A stretch of 46,623 nt of DNA from LBZV01 sp000993855 (GTDB taxonomy: Bacteria; Patescibacteriota; Microgenomatia; Curtissbacterales; GWA2-41-24). The DNA is taken from positions 1 through 46,623 of the forward strand of contig CAZBKB010000008.1 in assembly GCA_964492425.1 (NCBI GenBank). Reading direction: 5' to 3'. The position numbers and the translations under genes were made by a program. The notes under the pieces are model-generated. The model saw only the letters and a program-made list of their open reading frames with translations. It was not told the origin of the DNA and searched no databases. This document shows, piece after piece, positions 44,201 to 46,623 of the stretch (position 1 is its first letter; each line of letters starts with the position of its first letter).

Positions 44201-45264
44201 GCAACCTTCATTACCATAATCAGGGAAAAGTAGTATTTCAAAGAGTATAAAAAGAAAAACATTCCGAACGTTAAAGCGACAAAGGGGAAGAAAAGCACCG
44301 GACGCATTAGTTTATCTACTTCCACAACCCAGGCCAAAAAGAATGTTGCAGGGAAAATAACCGGCCACAAAGCGGGGTGTTTAATAACCCATTTAGGCAC
44401 AGTCTTAAACGGTGCAAAGATAAGCCGCCAGACCGAAAGTTTGGGAATCGGGGTTTCCCAAATTTGAATTGGCGAAATGGCCGGCTCGGTAATATACCCT
44501 CCGGCCCAATCCATCCGTTTGGCTACTGTATTTAAATTTTCTTTTTGTAGCAAATCTTGGATACCATGACGGCCGATTGTTGGCCTGCCCTCAACCCTGA
44601 CAACTTCTTCGGCCAGTTTGCCTACTGACAGTGCCGGATTTCCCCGAACAATCTCAAGAACCCTATCTTTTACCGACCTATCTATATACTTATGATGCAC
44701 TTCACCGGCAATATACCTATCCCCAAGCGCAGCAGCTCTATCCTGATCTTTTGCTTCGAGGTATCTTTTTCTCCATTTGAAAAAAGTCGGTTTGGAAACT
44801 TTAAAATGCCTGCAAATACTGTCAACATTCCAACCCTGTTCATAAAGCGCCATCATTTCATATCTTCTATCAAAAGTTTCCCTCTTCCAAAATGGCTTCT
44901 GACTAAATTCAATCCTCTTCTCAATCCGACTTAAATCTTCTTTTTCCAGTAGATTTTGAACTGCATGGTTCCCCAACTCCACTGCCTTGGCAATTCCATG
45001 GCACGAAAGTTTAGGGTTTTTGTGAACTTGTCTCAGAACAGCTAATTTACTATTGGAACTTAAACTCTTATAGTGGCTGCTTCCTTCCCGAACTTTGCTC
45101 TTCAGTGCAACATACCTGTTTTTCCTTGCCCTTTGGTAGATTTCCAGCCATTTATAAAAGGTTACTTTGGAGATTTTGTACTTTTTACAAACGGAGTAAA
45201 CGGACTGCTTATTCTCAATTACCTCCTTAATTATTGCAATTTTCTGAGAAGGTGTATTAGCCAT
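41275..45264 (-). CDS. HTH-GT2 synthase-exported region fusion with PEP-CTERM-like tail
   Basis: The protein has 1329 residues from ATG 45264 (MANTPSQKIAIIKEV); an in-frame TTG at 45318 is less likely. Domains in order: two tandem units (about 1-123 and 124-252), each with a transposase-like helix-turn-helix (SVCKKYKISKVTFYKW and SICRHFKVSKPTFFKW) and a second helical module ending H-G/A-x-Q-x-LL-x-KE; membrane segments (about 295-355); a processive-type GT2 domain with ILADDSTDET, VFDADF (about 534-536), SITEDLQL (about 634-636) and QRMRW (about 672-676), as in cellulose-synthase-like enzymes; further membrane helices; at about 869-902 a signal-peptide-like segment, basic RRKPRISR then a hydrophobic core and PPVKA; a Ser/Thr-rich beta region with two similar ~130-residue units; and VPEAS (1290-1294) with a hydrophobic helix and RLKLRFRRR, a PEP-CTERM-like sorting signal. 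It overlaps its exosortase. Confidence 0.8.
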   Translation of the reverse strand: MANTPSQKIAIIKEVIENKQSVYSVCKKYKISKVTFYKWLEIYQRARKNRYVALKSKVREGSSHYKSLSSNSKLAVLRQVHKNPKLSCHGIAKAVELGNHAVQNLLEKEDLSRIEKRIEFSQKPFWKRETFDRRYEMMALYEQGWNVDSICRHFKVSKPTFFKWRKRYLEAKDQDRAAALGDRYIAGEVHHKYIDRSVKDRVLEIVRGNPALSVGKLAEEVVRVEGRPTIGRHGIQDLLQKENLNTVAKRMDWAGGYITEPAISPIQIWETPIPKLSVWRLIFAPFKTVPKWVIKHPALWPVIFPATFFLAWVVEVDKLMRPVLFFPFVALTFGMFFFLYSLKYYFSLIMVMKVAQSGGGVQNQNLQTDSHRVFIFKFVALISRFFKVSQPVSRVNTLSLNLSDVTLRAKPFVSVHVPIFNEKRVIERLVKACSVQVWTSPVSGQANYEVILADDSTDETTEIIKRVLSDGGRQLVKTFEDGEAEIYISTPEKNSGQPRIKLIHRLSRLGFKGGALQGALEQTDKMAQYVVVFDADFVPYADTIEQFMKSFQEACGGLEKVRESKIAAVQGYQWHVLNKSENWVTRGVRTEYAGSYVVERAGIGIYGGLNQIAGSVFCVRADVLKAFGWQTSITEDLQLTLRLYEQGYKVVFNPYIQAPAEAVSTVKRLIRQRMRWAEGHTFNVKNMWLRLMYSKKISKREKLEFAYLAPYYLQATFFVIGVSAWFLSEVILHARLPFWTAAWGWSLVFTNFLALPLMNLAGLFLEESEERDYMGVASFILLSYVVVPFQAYAAVKALFENEEGPWFRTPKSGRITDVFDRGRFYLWVEKLKAIGRGATAGAAIDNLGGVYNPALVSAYNPLSGYKIPLRRKPRISRGVIAALVVVVLFLNSLAFLAPPVKAVSSTPAIEQQINIIDKQTTGAGVSTGIVCLTPGSYDGTVTYFFEVSALVTTGTGTAVLTYDAGTCSSGAPSGGSTVTISNITGGYTRYTSSAFTPSGGLAYLSSVTGTGITVDSARIIITQTSATKITKTEAQVSMGTVESTSATTYTSLSNANIKYYCFDGNASCSANSPTSWNPSPSVYFEATLVDSNASGTMYAQLYDATSAASVSGSEVSVAGTTYKNVRSGDISANMTAGHKYNVQIKIANNSGTIANANIVFVQTDATNGITNTETVQSYNIQNRSTTSQTYGSVGHPNNYNPANFSGASKNIFFESTIYFALKSGQGTNAYARLSDGTGEVSTTSTTATLKRVSISSEPAQTEFDAQIKGDGGTTYSNISNLVIQISSLQVPEASILLLPLILFLPYIVKRLKLRFRRRDLAYLEVRNGY
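41302..41397 (-). other. PEP-CTERM-like (VPEAS) sorting signal
   Basis: The coded segment reads VPEAS, then about 17 hydrophobic residues (ILLLPLILFLPYIV), then a basic cluster KRLKLRFRRR and a short polar tail. The three-part layout matches PEP-CTERM signals recognised by exosortases, with VPEAS where VPEPA is usual. Confidence 0.75.
42559..42660 (-). other. Internal signal-peptide-like segment
   Basis: This encodes RRKPRISR (n-region), VIAALVVVVLFLNSLAFLA (h-region) and PPVKA (c-region with A at -1), two thirds of the way through the fusion protein. It separates the synthase from the exported beta region and could serve as a membrane anchor or as a cleaved signal. Confidence 0.6.
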
Positions 45265-46070
45265 ATCGTGAAACAGGTTGCTAATAAAAGTAAACTTCTT
45301 TGGGTACCACGCTATCAAGTAGGCCTTTTCAGCCTCAAAATTGTCTTTTAACTTAAAAGCAAAATAACATTTAGCTTCAAAATTTTATTATGGGTTTAAA
45401 TAACTATAAAAAAGATGACTGAGACTAAAATTATTATCGGTTAAAATCACACGTTTAGACTGCCACATCAATCTAACAACCAATTTTTTAACTGATTTAT
45501 CACCAATGGTAAAACACCAATCATTTCAACAAAGACCTCTTATACGGCCAATAAAAGGCTACTAAGGTCAAATTAGCCTTGATTTTTACCTCTTATGGCA
45601 ACATATAATGCTAATTCTCTATTTTCAGCCACCATAGCTGCTATGTTCTCTTTACACTTGCCACTTCTTGCCTTACGTATAAATTCACTCTTGGCTTATT
45701 TCAAAAGAGGATAATCAGCTTCAATCCAACTTTTCACAATGACAATCTTCAATTTACACTATAATATTATATATACAAATATATTATTTGATATCAACCA
45801 AATCACCAGAGTACTCAATGTCCACTTTCGGTGTTTTTGGCGCAAATGTAATGGATTAGGTGAAACATGGCACCAAAGAAAAACTTGCACATTATGGTTT
45901 TCGTAAGAAAAGTATTTGAAGAACAATAAATTAATAGCAGGCTATTTTCCAGTTAAACTAGGCATATTTAAACTCCCAGCCCCACAAAAGTGTGAGTTAA
46001 CATAAGATAACAAAATATAACAAAAGATTTCTTTATTCGATCAAAACGATTCACCATCAACAACCAATAC
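45265..46070. other. Gene-free gap with decayed coding-like frames
   Basis: About 800 nt between the fusion gene and exosortase 2 hold no intact gene. On the minus strand around 45570-45740 a frame broken by one TAA reads KSWIEADYPLLK then AKSEFIRKARSGKC and AAMVAENRELALYV. Near 45780-45830 a short minus frame ends DIEYSGDLVDIK. Neither is recognised; both may be remnants of a lost gene or mobile element. A very AT-rich tract lies at 45761-45790. No convincing promoter, terminator or RNA was found. Confidence 0.4.
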
Positions 46071-46607
46071 TTAACTTCTCGTCTCCAGAATGAATGAGTA
46101 GCAAAACCACCAAAAAGCAAACAGGAAGAAAAAGGTCAAAAGCGTCGCCGCAAAATAATCATGGTAGACTAAAGCCGGCAGTGCTCCCCAAAGACCGCCC
46201 ACCACAGAAACTGTCGTCAGCCTGATAACTGTCAAAAAGAAAAAGCCTAAAATCGCCAAAACCAGCGTTTCCATCTTTGAAGTTAATGTAAAACCCCTCG
46301 AAAGGCCCGGCCAAAGCGAAAGAAGAATTAAAAGCAGAGACTGCCAACCGATACAACTCCACCAGATGGTAACCAGTACATCATTAACATAAATACCGTT
46401 TGGCATTGGCATCACCCTAAAGCCCAAAGGTTTCAAAATAACAGCAATAATCTTCGCTTCATGTGGCACAATATAATTCTGGATTAACTGCACCCCGCCG
46501 ATATTATTAGCAAGCCTTGTCAAAAAATGGTCAAAAGTCGTTAAGAGTGGCAGAATAAGAACCGAAATAATAAGAAGCATAAACAAGTAAATAAACAGCT
46601 TTTTCAT
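46071..46607 (-). CDS. Exosortase/archaeosortase-family protein 2
   Basis: The protein has 178 residues and about six membrane helices. Family catalytic residues are Cys85 in WWSCIGWQSLL, Arg129 in TVIRLTTVS and His149 in LVYHDYFA. It shares with exosortase 1 the N-terminal LTR and VP-x-EA motifs, the M/IETLVL-like segment and the C-terminal FWWF-x-YS-x-(V/I)LE, so the two are paralogues. The ATG lies 16 nt from the window edge; its upstream neighbour, probably its own substrate or operon partner, is not visible. It is separated from the fusion gene by a ~750-nt gap and is likely in a different transcript. Confidence 0.87.
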   Translation of the reverse strand: MKKLFIYLFMLLIISVLILPLLTTFDHFLTRLANNIGGVQLIQNYIVPHEAKIIAVILKPLGFRVMPMPNGIYVNDVLVTIWWSCIGWQSLLLILLSLWPGLSRGFTLTSKMETLVLAILGFFFLTVIRLTTVSVVGGLWGALPALVYHDYFAATLLTFFFLFAFWWFCYSFILETRS

Positions 46608-46623
46608 ATATTTAAAAATTAGA

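Noticed and set aside
45265..45318. Upstream TTG start for the HTH-GT2 fusion protein
   Set aside because: The added 18 residues (hydrophobic/aromatic, no domain) are not needed for the HTH, and an ATG follows. No ribosome binding site favours the TTG.
45860..45925. Short plus-strand frame reading KHGTKEKLAHYGFRKKS, faintly like ribosomal protein L34
   Set aside because: It is too short, has no proper start, lacks the Arg-rich C-terminal core of L34 and is followed by a stop.

Overview
The window most resembles a genome fragment from a Candidate Phyla Radiation (Patescibacteria) bacterium, possibly Microgenomates-like. I infer this from AT-rich DNA, a 23S rRNA 5' end interrupted by AT-rich inverted-repeat insertions, very tight gene packing with many ATGA stop/start overlaps, DUF5667-type surface proteins, exosortase-family proteins, and many glycosyltransferases encoded side by side. 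UGA acts as a normal stop throughout, so this is not a UGA-recoded lineage. No ribosomal-protein or other phylogenetic marker CDS is present, so the placement is an inference.

Layout. (1) 1-1200, minus strand: the 5' ~620 nt of a 23S rRNA gene runs off the left edge, preceded by tRNA-Ala(UGC) and a clear sigma70-like promoter. No 16S gene lies upstream. (2) 1228-6401, minus: a ~1580-residue secreted protein with three DUF5667 domains and a Cys/Trp-rich repeat tail, translationally coupled to a small membrane-anchored cupredoxin-fold protein. (3) 6591-19469, mostly plus: a glycosylation locus of GT2, GT4 and GT39-like enzymes interleaved with SAM methyltransferases, nearly all with overlapping ends. 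(4) 26768-19485, minus: two giant paralogous multi-membrane proteins (PTPS-related/GT-C-like) flanking a GT39-like transferase. (5) 26816-35288, plus: a decayed glycosyltransferase remnant, then a cupin, DegT aminotransferase, methyltransferase, N-formyltransferase-like protein, three glycosyltransferases with one further methyltransferase domain, and a GT4. The cupin, aminotransferase and formyltransferase resemble a pathway for an N-formylated amino sugar. (6) 36762-35311, minus: a Wzx-type flippase, divergent from a small membrane protein. (7) 46607-37442, minus: two exosortase-family proteins, an unusual fusion protein, a dienelactone-hydrolase-like protein, a large membrane protein and a CheY-like receiver.

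The genes together suggest a large cell-surface glycan or glycoprotein programme: sugar modification, transfer on nucleotide-sugar and lipid-linked donors, flipping, and sorting of exported proteins. The most unusual object is the gene at 41275-45264. In one polypeptide it joins two tandem transposase-like helix-turn-helix units, a membrane GT2 synthase, an internal signal-peptide-like segment, a beta-rich exported region and a C-terminal VPEAS-type PEP-CTERM-like sorting signal. It overlaps its probable exosortase by 11 nt. A second exosortase gene lies upstream.

Three first-in-transcript genes (starts at 9605-, 26768- and 36856+) have a -10 box exactly 8 nt before the ATG, which points to leaderless transcription. 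All functional calls rest on reading motifs by eye; no database search was possible.
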